DNA from: Methylobacterium gnaphalii
GTDB lineage: Bacteria > Pseudomonadota > Alphaproteobacteria > Rhizobiales > Beijerinckiaceae
Reading direction: 5' to 3'
Length of the DNA: 64,000 nt
NCBI RefSeq assembly: GCF_007992215.1
Contig: NZ_BJZV01000021.1
Coordinates: 1-64,000, forward strand
Shown here: positions 25,432 through 34,779 of the stretch, piece by piece
Numbering within the stretch: the first letter of the stretch is position 1
Layout of the letters: each line of letters opens with the position of its first letter
Notes under the pieces: generated by a model
Databases searched by the model: none
What the model saw: only the letters and a program-made list of their open reading frames with translations
Told to the model about the DNA's origin: nothing
Translations under genes and position numbers: made by a program

Positions 25432-27222
25432 TTGCTACCCAAACATCACGACCCGGAAATGGCCTCCGTTCTCGGCGGCTACCGCCGCGCGATCATCGGG
25501 CTTGGCCTGATGAGCGGACTCGTCAATATCCTCTATCTCACTGGCTCATTCTTCATGCTGGAGGTCTACGATCGGGTCATCCCGAGCCGTAGCGTCCCGA
25601 CCCTGCTTGGATTGGCGATCCTTGCCCTGCTGCTCTATGCGTTCCAGGGTGGCCTCGAGATTCTCAGGGCGCGCGCGCTCGTTCGAGTCGGCGCGACGCT
25701 CGATGAGGCGCTCAGCCCCCGCGTCTTCGACACCGTCGTGCGGGCACCGCTTGTCGGGACCATGCCCGGTGACGGCCTTCTGCCCGTGCGGGATCTTGAT
25801 GCGCTGCGCACATTCCTGAGCGGGCCAGCGCCGAGCGCGCTGTTCGATCTGCCGTGGATGCCGCTCTATCTCGGCATCTGTTTCCTGTTTCATCCCCTGA
25901 TCGGCGTTGCGGCCTTGTTCGGGGGCTTTGCGCTCGTTGCCTTGACGATTCTCACCGATCGCATGACCCGCGCACCCGCGCAGAAGGCGACCGGGTTTGC
26001 CGTGCGCCGAAACGCCCTGGCCGAGGCCGGGCAGCGCAACGCCGAAGTGCTGGCCGCGCTCGGCATGCGGGAGGTCTTCGCGCGCCGCTGGACGAATGCC
26101 AGTCGCGACTACCTGCAGACGCAGCAGATCGTGGCCGATGTCGGCAGCGGCCTGGGGGCGGTGTCGAAGGTGTTTCGCCTCGCGCTCCAGTCCGGCGTCC
26201 TGGCCCTGGGAGCCTATCTCGTCATCCAAGGCGAGGCCTCGTCAGGCATCATCATTGCCAGTTCGATTCTCGTCTCGCGTGCGCTTGCACCGGTCGAACT
26301 CGCTATCGCGAACTGGCGCAGCTTCGTGGCTGCGCGGCAGAGCTGGCATCGCCTCGACCACCTCTTCGCGACGCTGCCTCGGCTGCCGGAGCGGAACACC
26401 CTTCCGGCTCCGAGCCAGCGGCTGAGCGTGCAATCCCTGAGCGTCGCTCCCCCATCGGTCCAGCGCGTCGTGCTGCACGACGTCAGCATCGAACTCGAAG
26501 CCGGCGACTCGCTCGGCATCATCGGACCCAGTGCTTCGGGAAAATCGTCGCTGGCGCGGGCGATCGTCGGCGTTTGGAGCCCGCTCAGAGGCTATGTCCG
26601 TCTCGACGGCGCGTCCCTCGATCAATGGTCGAGCACCGTCCTCGGCCGGCACATCGGCTATCTGCCGCAGGAGGTCGAGCTGTTCGACGGGACGATCGCC
26701 GAGAACATCGCGAGGTTCGACCCGGACGCCACGCCGGAAGCGATCATCAAGGCGGCCCAGGCGGCCGGCTTCCACGACGCGATCGTGAATATGCCGGACG
26801 GCTACGATTGCACCATCGGCGAGCGGGGCACGCGGCTTTCCGCCGGTCAACGCCAGCGTGTCGGGCTTGCGCGGGCACTCTACCGCGATCCGTTTCTCGT
26901 CGTCCTGGATGAGCCCAATGCCAACCTGGACGTTGCGGGAGAAAACGCCCTGTCGGCTGCCATGATGAGTGTCCGCCAGCGCGGCGGAATCGTCATTGTC
27001 GTGGCTCACCGCCCGAACGTGCTGTCGACCGTCGACCTGATCCTCGCCTTGTCCGACGGGCGCATCGCGGATTTCGGCCCCAAAGACGAGGTTCTGCGCC
27101 GTCTGCTGCGTCCCGCGCCTGTGCCAGCATCCGACCCCCGGGAGATCAAGCGGACGCCAGTGACCGGGGGCGTGCAGAAGGAGAGCCACGGCTCGTCGAT
27201 GATCAGGCAGGTGCGCGCATGA
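25432..27222 (+). CDS. Type I secretion ABC transporter/ATPase (PrtD/PrsD family)
   Basis: An inner-membrane exporter with a fused ATPase that moves an unfolded cargo straight through both membranes. The N-terminal half has about six membrane segments; SGLVNILYLTGSFFMLEVYD near residue 25 is typical of the PrtD family. The nucleotide-binding domain shows Walker A, GPSASGKSS, near 364, signature LSAGQRQR near 470 and Walker B, LVVLDEPNANLD, near 489. The 596-aa length is usual and there is no C39 peptidase-like N-terminal domain. The start is a TTG at 25432; an ATG at 25459 lacks a good ribosome site. Its stop overlaps the adaptor start by 4 bases. The TolC-like outer-membrane partner is not in this window. 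Confidence 0.9.
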   Translation: MLPKHHDPEMASVLGGYRRAIIGLGLMSGLVNILYLTGSFFMLEVYDRVIPSRSVPTLLGLAILALLLYAFQGGLEILRARALVRVGATLDEALSPRVFDTVVRAPLVGTMPGDGLLPVRDLDALRTFLSGPAPSALFDLPWMPLYLGICFLFHPLIGVAALFGGFALVALTILTDRMTRAPAQKATGFAVRRNALAEAGQRNAEVLAALGMREVFARRWTNASRDYLQTQQIVADVGSGLGAVSKVFRLALQSGVLALGAYLVIQGEASSGIIIASSILVSRALAPVELAIANWRSFVAARQSWHRLDHLFATLPRLPERNTLPAPSQRLSVQSLSVAPPSVQRVVLHDVSIELEAGDSLGIIGPSASGKSSLARAIVGVWSPLRGYVRLDGASLDQWSSTVLGRHIGYLPQEVELFDGTIAENIARFDPDATPEAIIKAAQAAGFHDAIVNMPDGYDCTIGERGTRLSAGQRQRVGLARALYRDPFLVVLDEPNANLDVAGENALSAAMMSVRQRGGIVIVVAHRPNVLSTVDLILALSDGRIADFGPKDEVLRRLLRPAPVPASDPREIKRTPVTGGVQKESHGSSMIRQVRA

Positions 27223-28634
27223 CTTTCGTTCGTCTTCTCGCTTGGAAGCCGGACAGGCGATTGCTGGCCGTGATCGGGCCGAGGGTCGGCCAGGCTCGCG
27301 CCCTCGTGTCGACCCTGATCACGCCGCCGGCCGGCCCGACCAGCGCGCACACCTCGTTGAACCGACAGATTCGCGCCGCGATGATCCTGGGCGGTGTGTT
27401 GGTCTTCGGTATCGGGGGGTGGGCCTGTTTCACCTCGCTCGTCGGCGCCGTGATCGCGCCGGGCCAGATCGTGGTCCAGTCCGAGGTGAAGAAAGTTCAG
27501 CACCCAGTCGGCGGCGTCGTGGGCGCCCTGTTCGCGCGCGAGGGCGATGTCGTCAAAGCCCAGCAGGTGCTGGTAAGGCTCGACGACACTCAGATCCGCG
27601 CCAATCTCGACATCATCGTCAAGTCCATCGACGAGTTGACGGCACGGCGAACGCGGGACGAGGCGGAGCAGCAGGGTGCCGACCACCTCTCCTTCCCGCC
27701 GGAATTTCTGGCACGAGCCAAGACGGATGCGACGGTCGCTCACCTCGTCGAGGGCGAGACCGCGCATTTCAAGATCCGCCTCGCGACGCGCGAGGGTCAG
27801 AAGGCACAGCTGAAAGAGCGGGTCGCGCAGCTGCGTCAGGAGATCGTTGGCCTAGGCAACCAGAGCGGGGCCAAGGATCGCGAGATCGCTCTGATTCAGG
27901 ACGAATTGGTCGGCTTGCGTGAGCTTCGCCAGAAGAACCTCGTGCCCGTCTCACGCGTGACGGCCCTGGAGCGGGAGGCTGCCCGGCTGGAAGGCGAACG
28001 CGGGCAACTCCTGGCATCGACAGCGCAGGCCAAGGGCAAGATTAGCGAGACAGAGCTGCAGATCCTGCAGATCGAGCAGGACATGCGCTCCGAGGTCGCC
28101 AAGGACCTCGCCGAGATCCGCGGCAAGCTGTCGGAAGCCGTCGAGAAGCGCGTCGTCGCCGAGGACCAGCTCCGTCACATCGACCTGCGCGCGCCTCAGG
28201 ACGGCATCGTCCACCAGATGAGCGTTCATACGATCGGCGGCCTCGTGACTCCGAGCGAACCGGTCATGTTGATCGTGCCGCAGGCGGACACGCTCGCGGT
28301 CGACGTGAAGATCCAGCCGCAGGACATCGATCATGTCCATGTCGGCCAGCTGACAGGTCTGCGCTTCTCGGCCTTCAATCAACGGACGACGCCGGAAGTC
28401 CGCGGCTTTGTTGATCGTGTGTCACCCGACGTGACGCAGGACGTGAAAACGGGATCGTCGTTCTACACGGCGCGCATCGCGATTCCGGATGCCGAGCGTC
28501 AGCGGCTCGGGCGCGTGAGCCTGATTCCCGGAATGCCGGTCGAAACCTTCATTCGAACCGGCAAACGGACGGTCATCTCGTACCTGACCAAGCCGCTTGC
28601 CGACCAAGTCGCCAAGGCCTGGCGCGAGAACTGA
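27219..28634 (+). CDS. HlyD-family type I secretion periplasmic adaptor (PrsE family)
   Basis: A membrane-fusion protein that links the ABC transporter to a TolC-type outer-membrane channel. One membrane segment (about residues 52-75, rich in Ile, Gly and Phe) follows a short cytoplasmic tail. It is followed by lipoyl/barrel sandwich halves (PGQIVVQSEVKKVQHPVGG and APQDGIVHQMSVHTIGG) around a long alpha-helical hairpin at about residues 140-310. The C-terminal beta domain carries VSPDVTQD and IPGMPVETFI. The 471-aa length is normal. It begins in the ATGA overlap with the ABC transporter. This gene ends the rightward secretion unit, and the next gene is convergent. Confidence 0.9.
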   Translation: MTFVRLLAWKPDRRLLAVIGPRVGQARALVSTLITPPAGPTSAHTSLNRQIRAAMILGGVLVFGIGGWACFTSLVGAVIAPGQIVVQSEVKKVQHPVGGVVGALFAREGDVVKAQQVLVRLDDTQIRANLDIIVKSIDELTARRTRDEAEQQGADHLSFPPEFLARAKTDATVAHLVEGETAHFKIRLATREGQKAQLKERVAQLRQEIVGLGNQSGAKDREIALIQDELVGLRELRQKNLVPVSRVTALEREAARLEGERGQLLASTAQAKGKISETELQILQIEQDMRSEVAKDLAEIRGKLSEAVEKRVVAEDQLRHIDLRAPQDGIVHQMSVHTIGGLVTPSEPVMLIVPQADTLAVDVKIQPQDIDHVHVGQLTGLRFSAFNQRTTPEVRGFVDRVSPDVTQDVKTGSSFYTARIAIPDAERQRLGRVSLIPGMPVETFIRTGKRTVISYLTKPLADQVAKAWREN

Positions 28635-28670
28635 GATCCTGCCGTCCGCGGCTGGATCGATACGAATGCG

Positions 28671-29522
28671 TCAGAGCCAGAGGGGTGTGTCCGCACCATT
28701 CGAAAGCTTCAGGTGCTGCGGCCCCTTCGCCCCATCCGGATGATCGTCGGTTTGGTCGACGATCTCGCTCGCGTCGACCTCCGTGAGGTTGTTGAGAGCC
28801 CAGATTGCCGCCTGCGTGCGGTTCTGGACATGAATCTTGCGGAGAATTGCCTTGACGTGAACCTTGACCGTCGCCTCGGCAATATCGAGCTTCAGCGCGA
28901 TGATCTTGTTAGCCTCGCCCAGGAGTAGGCACTTCAGGATCGCCAGTTCACGTCCCGAGAGCTGATAGCCCTTGGGACTCGTATGAAGCTTGGTTGCTTG
29001 CTCGGGCGCGAGTCGTGCGATGTCCGGCTTCTCGGTCGGAATCTTGCCGACGAGAGCACTGAACTGCATGGCTGCCGCTGGGATCACACGCTCGCCGAGC
29101 ATCACGAGCTCCAACGACTTCACGAACGTATCGGCGCTGATGCTGCGCAGGAGGATGCCATCGGCTCCGGCCCGCAGCAGGTCGATGATGTCCTCGGACC
29201 TGTAACTCTGTTCGCTGCAGACCACCCGGCAATCGGCGTATGTCGCCTTGAGGCTCCTGATGTCGGCAATGGCGGCCTCGACGCTGTTTTGCGTGCAGAG
29301 CAGCACCAGGCTCGGCGATTTGTAGATGTGGGATGCTGCCGGGAGCTCGGCAACGGTATCGGCTCTAATCACGACCTGAAAGCGGGTCTGCGCGAGGATG
29401 TGATTCAAGCCCTCGCGGAACAGAATATTGGGCTCGACCAGGGCCGTCGGAACGAGTGAGCCTGTTTGCCGACGACCGCCGGAGCGAGCCTTTGCGGTCG
29501 CCTTACGCTTTTCGATTTTCAT
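28671..29522 (-). CDS. LuxR-type regulator with degenerate receiver domain
   Basis: The C-terminal 65 residues are a LuxR/NarL helix-turn-helix: LSGRELAILKCLLLGEANK, then IAEATVKVHVKAILRKI. The N-terminal domain looks like a response-regulator receiver (VEPNILFREGLNHIL), but the usual phospho-aspartate position reads LVLLCTQN and the conserved C-terminal lysine is missing (GILLRSIS). Phosphorylation control is therefore unlikely. I chose the ATG at 29522, which has GAGGTGG upstream, over a TTG five codons earlier. It is a paralogue of the regulator at 31661-32434; the two flank the ExoF-like export gene. Control of EPS or secretion genes is inferred from position. Confidence 0.82.
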   Translation of the reverse strand: MKIEKRKATAKARSGGRRQTGSLVPTALVEPNILFREGLNHILAQTRFQVVIRADTVAELPAASHIYKSPSLVLLCTQNSVEAAIADIRSLKATYADCRVVCSEQSYRSEDIIDLLRAGADGILLRSISADTFVKSLELVMLGERVIPAAAMQFSALVGKIPTEKPDIARLAPEQATKLHTSPKGYQLSGRELAILKCLLLGEANKIIALKLDIAEATVKVHVKAILRKIHVQNRTQAAIWALNNLTEVDASEIVDQTDDHPDGAKGPQHLKLSNGADTPLWL

Positions 29523-30024
29523 CGAACCCCACCTCAACGTTCGAGCATTCCTCTGACATGGAGCTTACGTCGCGGGGATCAGACCCGCTTGTCTCTTGGG
29601 GTGGATCTCTCGATCCCAAAAGTACTACCCGGCGAAAAGTCTCAACTGAGACTGTTTTAATCCCTTAATGCCAAGCTTGAGATTGCATTATGCCCAAACT
29701 CTGATGTCTGAACGCGAATTTATCAAGTGATGATGCCGAGCGACGGCGAAAACTTCGGTAGAATGCCTAGTCCGTTCGATCTGAAGGCAGGCAGATCGGC
29801 TCAGCGAACTGGATGGCGAAGGCGAGGTATCGAAGCTGCAGCGATATGGTCGCGGCACGTCCTCGAAGCGGAGAACTTCGCACCACGTGAAATCCGAGGG
29901 TTGTTCAAGCCCAAAACTTGACGATCTGGATTAGTTCGGAAGCGAATTCCTTTAGTGCCAAAGCCGATGCGTTCGCCCGAGCACCTTCGGATACCTTCGC
30001 TCCCAGCTGAGATATCTTGTCTCG
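29523..30024. other. Divergent regulatory region between LuxR-type and ExoF-like genes
   Basis: About 500 bases with an AT-rich stretch at 29640-29720. It contains two dyads: one at 29596-29619 and AGTCTC-AACT-GAGACT at 29638-29653. I find no gene; short frames here show no family features. Promoters for both flanking genes are expected in it. Confidence 0.5.
29596..29619. promoter_or_regulatory. Inverted TTGGG/CCCAA site upstream of the LuxR-type gene
   Basis: TTGGG at 29596-29600 and CCCAA at 29615-29619 form inverted half-sites with a 14-base spacer. The right arm read on the minus strand is TTGGGATCGA, the same 10-mer found at 10316, 10519 and 23242. It lies 75-100 bases upstream of the regulator start codon. 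An operator role is inferred. Confidence 0.35.
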
Positions 30025-31329
30025 ATGAGAGCGATGAACTGCATGCCCGTCTCAACTCACCGATCTCGTCTGATGTGGCGAGGCCGTTATCTCGGCCCAC
30101 TGCTCGCAGCAGTCGGGCTCGTCCATCCGGTTGTCGCGCAGGATGCGAACTATCGCCTCGCACCGGGCGACCGGGTGGCGGTGTCCGTGTATGGCCAGGC
30201 TGACCTGTCTGGAGAATTCGGGGTAGGCGGCGGCGGCAGCCTGTTACTTCCCCTCATCGGCGAAGTCTCCGTAGCAGCGATGACCTTGCCCGAAGCGCAG
30301 AAGACGATTGCCGAGCGCCTTGGAGATGGCTTCCTGCAGCGCCCCGTTGTTAGCCTTCGGATCGCGGAAATGCGACCGATCTATGTACTGGGCGACGTCC
30401 GTCTGCCGGGCAGCTACCCCTTCCGGTACGGCTCCTCGGTGCTCAGCGGCATTGCGCTCGCCGGTGGCTTCGGCATCCCGGAGCAGGCGCAAACCAACCT
30501 GCGAACGGAGTTCCTGGCAGCTGATGAACGTGTACGGGTGCTGGAAGCCAACCGCCGATTATACCTGATCCGGCGCGCAAGGCTCGAGGCCCAGCGGAAG
30601 AACCGCAATTCCTTCGAAGCGCCGTTCGATGTGCAGGCGGAAGGAAATATCGACCATATCCTCGCAGAGGAGCGGGACATCCTGGCCACCCAACAGGGAG
30701 CGTTGGCTCAGGCTATCCAGTCGCTGCAGGCGCAGAAGCCTCGGCTCGAGGCGGAAATCGCCGGCGTGCGGGCGCAGCGGACGTCCGAGGAGACGCAACT
30801 CCAACTCATCCAGGCCCATATCGAGGATTATCAGAAGCTCATGGCGAGCGGTTTGGCCCGCCGCTACCAAGGCATCGAATTTCAGCGGGAAGAGGCGCGC
30901 AACAGGGGATCGATCGCGCGGATGAACTCGGATCTCGCTCGCCTCGATCTTGCTCTCGGTGACCTCGTTTTGCGTATCCAGGAGACCAAGGACGCCTACT
31001 ACCGGAAGGTCATGTCAGAGCTTCAGGAAGTGACCACCCGCCTGGTCGAGAATGAGACGCAGCTTCCTATCGCCCGTGAGATCCGCGAGTCGAGGACCCA
31101 GAGCGGCGGGGCCCTTGCAGCGTTCAGTGGTGCGCCCATCAAGCGGAAGGTCTTCATCACCCGGGTTCACGACAAGGTTCCCGAGACGTTCGAGGCCTCG
31201 GAGAGCACGCTCCTTGCGCCTGGTGACATCGTCGATGTCCGACGCGAACCTGCGAGCCCGAAAGTCCAATCGAGCGCTGCGGCGCTTGGCGACCAAGCCC
31301 CACAGCGCATATCCGACAACCGGCCGTGA
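30025..31329 (+). CDS. ExoF/Wza-like polysaccharide export protein
   Basis: A periplasmic/outer-membrane export factor. A signal peptide runs through GPLLAAVGLVHPVVAQ, and the mature part begins DANYRLAPGDRVAVSVYGQ, the polysaccharide export (PES) domain hallmark. SLBB-type beta-grasp segments follow (IYVLGDVRLPGSYPFRYG). Residues about 165-350 are mostly charged helix (coiled coil), as in the roughly 420-aa ExoF of rhizobia rather than the shorter Wza. There is no lipobox cysteine. The start could be 30025 or the ATG at 30073, neither with a strong ribosome site. It lies between two LuxR-type regulators and should work with the Wzc-like protein to carry the polymer outward. Confidence 0.85.
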   Translation: MRAMNCMPVSTHRSRLMWRGRYLGPLLAAVGLVHPVVAQDANYRLAPGDRVAVSVYGQADLSGEFGVGGGGSLLLPLIGEVSVAAMTLPEAQKTIAERLGDGFLQRPVVSLRIAEMRPIYVLGDVRLPGSYPFRYGSSVLSGIALAGGFGIPEQAQTNLRTEFLAADERVRVLEANRRLYLIRRARLEAQRKNRNSFEAPFDVQAEGNIDHILAEERDILATQQGALAQAIQSLQAQKPRLEAEIAGVRAQRTSEETQLQLIQAHIEDYQKLMASGLARRYQGIEFQREEARNRGSIARMNSDLARLDLALGDLVLRIQETKDAYYRKVMSELQEVTTRLVENETQLPIAREIRESRTQSGGALAAFSGAPIKRKVFITRVHDKVPETFEASESTLLAPGDIVDVRREPASPKVQSSAAALGDQAPQRISDNRP

Positions 31330-31660
31330 GGGAGGCTTCTGCGTTATCCGTGACGCGTTCGGCCACGGAGGAGCAGTCTCTCGGGTAAGGCTTCAGCGAC
31401 GCGATCCTGCTCCGCGGGTCGCGTCGTCGCCTCGAACACTCATCTTAGAGCTGCGAAGCGTTCGGGCTGCAATCGCATCTCGCACACAAGCCTCAGGCAG
31501 CTTCCCTGCTGCCTGAGGCTTGTGTGAGAATGACTGGCAAGCCGAGATTCGGGAAGCGATACGAATTCGCTTGCAACATACCCCGGTCACAACATGCTAT
31601 TGCCGCCGATTTATGAAGTATAGCATATTGCCATTTTCGAATTTGCGGCAATTTGTAATT
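31330..31660. other. Convergent intergenic region after the ExoF-like gene
   Basis: About 330 bases between convergent genes. Apart from the long hairpin at 31483-31526 I see no feature; the last 70 bases are AT-rich and precede the stop of the leftward regulator. Confidence 0.5.
31483..31526. terminator. Long perfect inverted repeat between convergent genes
   Basis: A 19-bp arm, CACACAAGCCTCAGGCAGC, is matched exactly by its reverse complement after a 6-base loop (TTCCCT). It sits between convergent genes and could terminate from both sides. The stem is longer than most intrinsic terminators and lacks a T-run, so another role is possible. Confidence 0.6.
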
Positions 31661-32434
31661 TCATACCATAGCATTCATTGAGTTGTTTGAAGGATAGTGG
31701 GCCAGCGCCCAGATTGCCGCCTGAGTGCGATTGCGAACATTGATCTTCCGCAAGATACCCTTGACATGAATCTTGACGGTCGATTCCGCAATATCGAACT
31801 GCCGTGCGATCAGCTTGTTGGAAGCGCCGTCCGTCAAGCACTTTAGGATGTCGACCTCTCGGTTGGAGAGTGGCCAGGATTGAGGCGTAGACGGCGTGCG
31901 GTCGCTGTACTCAGCCGACTTGACCGGCTGCCCGCTCGGCTGAGTGACGAAGCGTGATACGAAATCCATCGAAAGGACGCCGCTGTCACCGAGCACGACG
32001 TCAAGGGCACTGACGAGGGCCCAAGACTTGATCCGATTACAGAGGTACGCGTGCGCCTGAAGCCCAATCGCCGCCTCGATATGCGCGCTATTATTGGTGT
32101 CGACGAAAATGACGATGCGTGCAGCAGGATGAGTAGCCCTCAAGGCTGATACCGTATCCGGCAATTCAGGCTCGAGCGTCGGATCGGTTATGAGGATCAA
32201 CTGGGGTTTCCCCGGCAGAGCGAGCTTGGCGTCCTTCAGCGCGGCCGCCTGCGACACATGACGGAAGCCGTGTTGGTTCAGTACCTGGCGCAAGCCGAGA
32301 TTGTGGATGTCGGATTGACCGACGATGAGCACGGGAGCGCAGGGCGCACCTTCCGTTCGCGTCGCCGGCAATCCTTTGAGGCCAGTCTCAGCGCTGGACA
32401 ATCTACAAGTCGCGTTTTCGAAGCGATTGTGCAT
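31661..32434 (-). CDS. LuxR-type regulator with degenerate receiver domain
   Basis: The protein ends in a LuxR helix-turn-helix ([19 protein letters not shown], then [17 protein letters not shown]) very like that of the regulator at 28671-29522. The N-terminal domain resembles a receiver ([18 protein letters not shown]), but the phospho-acceptor region reads [10 protein letters not shown], with Thr at the usual Asp position and Asp one residue later. The lysine region reads YLCNRIKS. It may be phosphorylated weakly or not at all. GAGG lies 6 bases before the ATG. With its paralogue it flanks the ExoF-like gene, so both probably act on the EPS locus, though no target is shown. Confidence 0.8.
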   Translation of the reverse strand: MHNRFENATCRLSSAETGLKGLPATRTEGAPCAPVLIVGQSDIHNLGLRQVLNQHGFRHVSQAAALKDAKLALPGKPQLILITDPTLEPELPDTVSALRATHPAARIVIFVDTNNSAHIEAAIGLQAHAYLCNRIKSWALVSALDVVLGDSGVLSMDFVSRFVTQPSGQPVKSAEYSDRTPSTPQSWPLSNREVDILKCLTDGASNKLIARQFDIAESTVKIHVKGILRKINVRNRTQAAIWALAHYPSNNSMNAMV

Positions 32435-33793
32435 GTCAACCTCACAGTGTCAGGAGCCGAGTATCCCTGTTAACAGAGTCACAAAAACCAGCAGAATGAT
32501 CCATATTAGTTTTTATACGATTTTTTAATACAATTACCACGCTCGTCCTTCGCCTTTTCCACAAATAATCGCCCGGTGGTAGGCGCATCAGGCTTAGTCA
32601 ATAAAGTCTAGAAATTGGCGCCCGGGCCATCATCGATCCCCGGATACTGCTATCCGATAATTCCTGGCGCAAAGGTAGGCGCCCTAGCAAAACGCTATTA
32701 TCCGAGAGCTAATCTGGAGAAAAATCAAACTGATCAAATAAAAAATCCGCGTTAAGGCTTCGCGTGGAATGTCACGCTGTTTCAATGATCCAAATTCAAT
32801 TTCTTTCGGTCGATATAACGGCCCGAAGTACCAATGGTTGAACCGCCAAGCATCATGCATACACGCATCACATTGCCGAAATAAATATCCGTTGCTGTGA
32901 TCGATGGATCCAGATCGCAAGTTCGCAGTATGACGAGTGGTACAGCCTCGACTAACGGCATCGGCGGCAGAGCGGTCGGCGACACATTTTAGGTAATCAC
33001 ATTGGCTAGCAAAAATTCGGCAGTGAACCTGCACGATCTGAATTGGAGGCCTTGGATCCTGCCGCCAACGGTTCGGCAGCCTTACAGTTATCCTTCAGTT
33101 TGGATCATTCGCCCCGGCTGGGCGCATCCTTCGCTGGTCGATCCTCGCAAGCTTTTACCAGAGGTCGAGGAATCGGAGCTGTTCTGGACGCCTCATGAGG
33201 GTTCGCTCCAACAGGACGAGCTTCGAGGCAGATGGATGGCTGAATTGGGTGGATTGCGTTGAAAGGGCCGAACCGCAGCGGGTGCGGGATCTGATCGATC
33301 CCGCCGCGATCGGGAGCACGGTGATGCCGGGTGCACCATGCATCGCGCAACAGGCGCTCTTCCAGCGGATCGGCGTGAGGCCTTACGCCCACCACCCACG
33401 GTTTGCGCGCGCCAAGCGCTTCGCCGAGCCGTCTGAGCTAAGCTGGCTCTATAGTGCGATAATGGGCTCTTGATCGATTACGATTGACGATCAGGGATGG
33501 CTTGTCGGTCGCCGAGCCGTGACATTCCGGACTCGTTGCAAGCGCTTCGGCGGTCGCGCACCGATTGGAAGCGAGATTGCCAAGTGAGCTCGGTAGCAGA
33601 GGCGCGTGAGTGTCAGCCGAGGCGGTGTTCGTCACGCGTGATCGTGGCGGCTCGTTCAGGAACCCTGAGCGGCTGGCGCGCCGGCCGGCCGCATGAATGA
33701 TAAAGACCAGTCGTGAACTCTGACGAGAGTGCCGTCTTTCTTCAAACTGACGGCGCGCAGCTCAAGCGCTTGATCGCATGGCGTACTGCCGGC
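32435..33793. other. Gene-poor region, no supported gene
   Basis: About 1.36 kb. The first 500 bases are AT-rich. Several open frames of 60-97 codons overlap on both strands around 33000-33700 (for example 33002-33262 and 33195-33473 on +), but none has a clear ribosome site or family resemblance. They may be decayed genes. I found no RNA gene or repeat. Confidence 0.45.
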
Positions 33794-34036
33794 CTAAGAG
33801 GCCCGCTGAAGCATCGGTTGCACGAGCGCAAGCCGTCTTAACTCAGTTCCAGCATCGTCGCGGATCACGAGTTCCCAATCAGAAACCCCACTCTCGAACG
33901 CGTCTTCTTGTTGAATCTCACGGATCGCATCGATCGCCAACACTGTCGCCTGATTGATATCGCTCGCCTCCGCGCCAACCAGATCACTGATATGGTCGTG
34001 GCTGCTCTCAAGATCGAACCGAAAGCGAGATGGCAT
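33794..34036 (-). CDS. DUF6894 family small protein
   Basis: An 80-aa protein with the layout of DUF6894, a small family abundant in Methylobacterium and rhizobia. A short aromatic N-terminal strand (SRFRFDLESSHD) is followed by a conserved acidic turn, a helix (ATVLAIDAIREI) and the ending block WELVIRDDAGTELRRL, which corresponds to the family's typical W-x-h-x-V-x-D-E-x-G-x-x-h. Function is unknown and the family is often found as scattered single genes. It stands alone in a gene-poor region. The call rests on pattern recognition of a short sequence. Confidence 0.6.
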   Translation of the reverse strand: MPSRFRFDLESSHDHISDLVGAEASDINQATVLAIDAIREIQQEDAFESGVSDWELVIRDDAGTELRRLALVQPMLQRAS

Positions 34037-34779
34037 GCGACCTCCGGAAACGAATGACCCTAGCGGCCCTTCAAAGGCTGAACCTGGACGCCGCCCTGTG
34101 CCGAGCGCCCCTGATCATGGTTCGATGCTTTCGCCCGAACAGAATCAAAAATTCAAACCGATCGTCGGAATAGGACAAGATCTGTCTTTAGCAAAATTAT
34201 CATTGAAATGCGCGCTTCCGATTTTCACTTTAATGTGATTTTCGTCAATTTCTGGTTGTTTACCCGTGAGTTAGACCATGCTGGAGATTGCGTAGGCAGC
34301 ATGACGCCATCCTCGCCAGGCGCTGATGACAGTGCCAAAGTCACACGTGACCATGTTTTCTAGCTTCCACATTGGAGCATGACGTCGCTGATCAATGCCC
34401 GCCCAATGATCCGGGCAAACGCCAGTGCAGAGCTGGTTACTGATCGATCAGGTAGCTTGGCTCCCTGCAGTGTCGTCCGACGCGCCCCGATATCGCGAAC
34501 CACCAAGCCCTGTGCTGGCTGCCGGAGCGCAGGATCGTTCGATGTGGGCCTGGACGTGTTGTGCAGATGTCGGAGGTCTCAAGGCGCACCACTGAAGACA
34601 CCTGCCGCCGGCACGTGGCCGATTGTCGAATACTTTTTTCACTGCTAATTTCTGTCAGTATTCAAGTAAGTGGCTATGCCCGCTGACACCGGGAGGGCTT
34701 TGCCGTGAAACGGGCTGGCTTCGGAGTGCATTCGCTCAGCATGGCCCTGCGTATCGTCGGCTGGGATCGGTAGGCCGCC
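34037..34779. other. Gene-poor region, no supported gene
   Basis: About 740 bases. The part around 34150-34270 is AT-rich and probably non-coding. Open frames at 34379-34648 (+) and 34645-34914 (-) have no family features and overlap better candidates. Nothing else was recognised. Confidence 0.45.

Noticed and set aside
33002-33473. Overlapping frames of 86 and 92 codons on the plus strand
   Set aside because: No ribosome site, no family match, and mutual overlap; kept only as possible decayed coding DNA.
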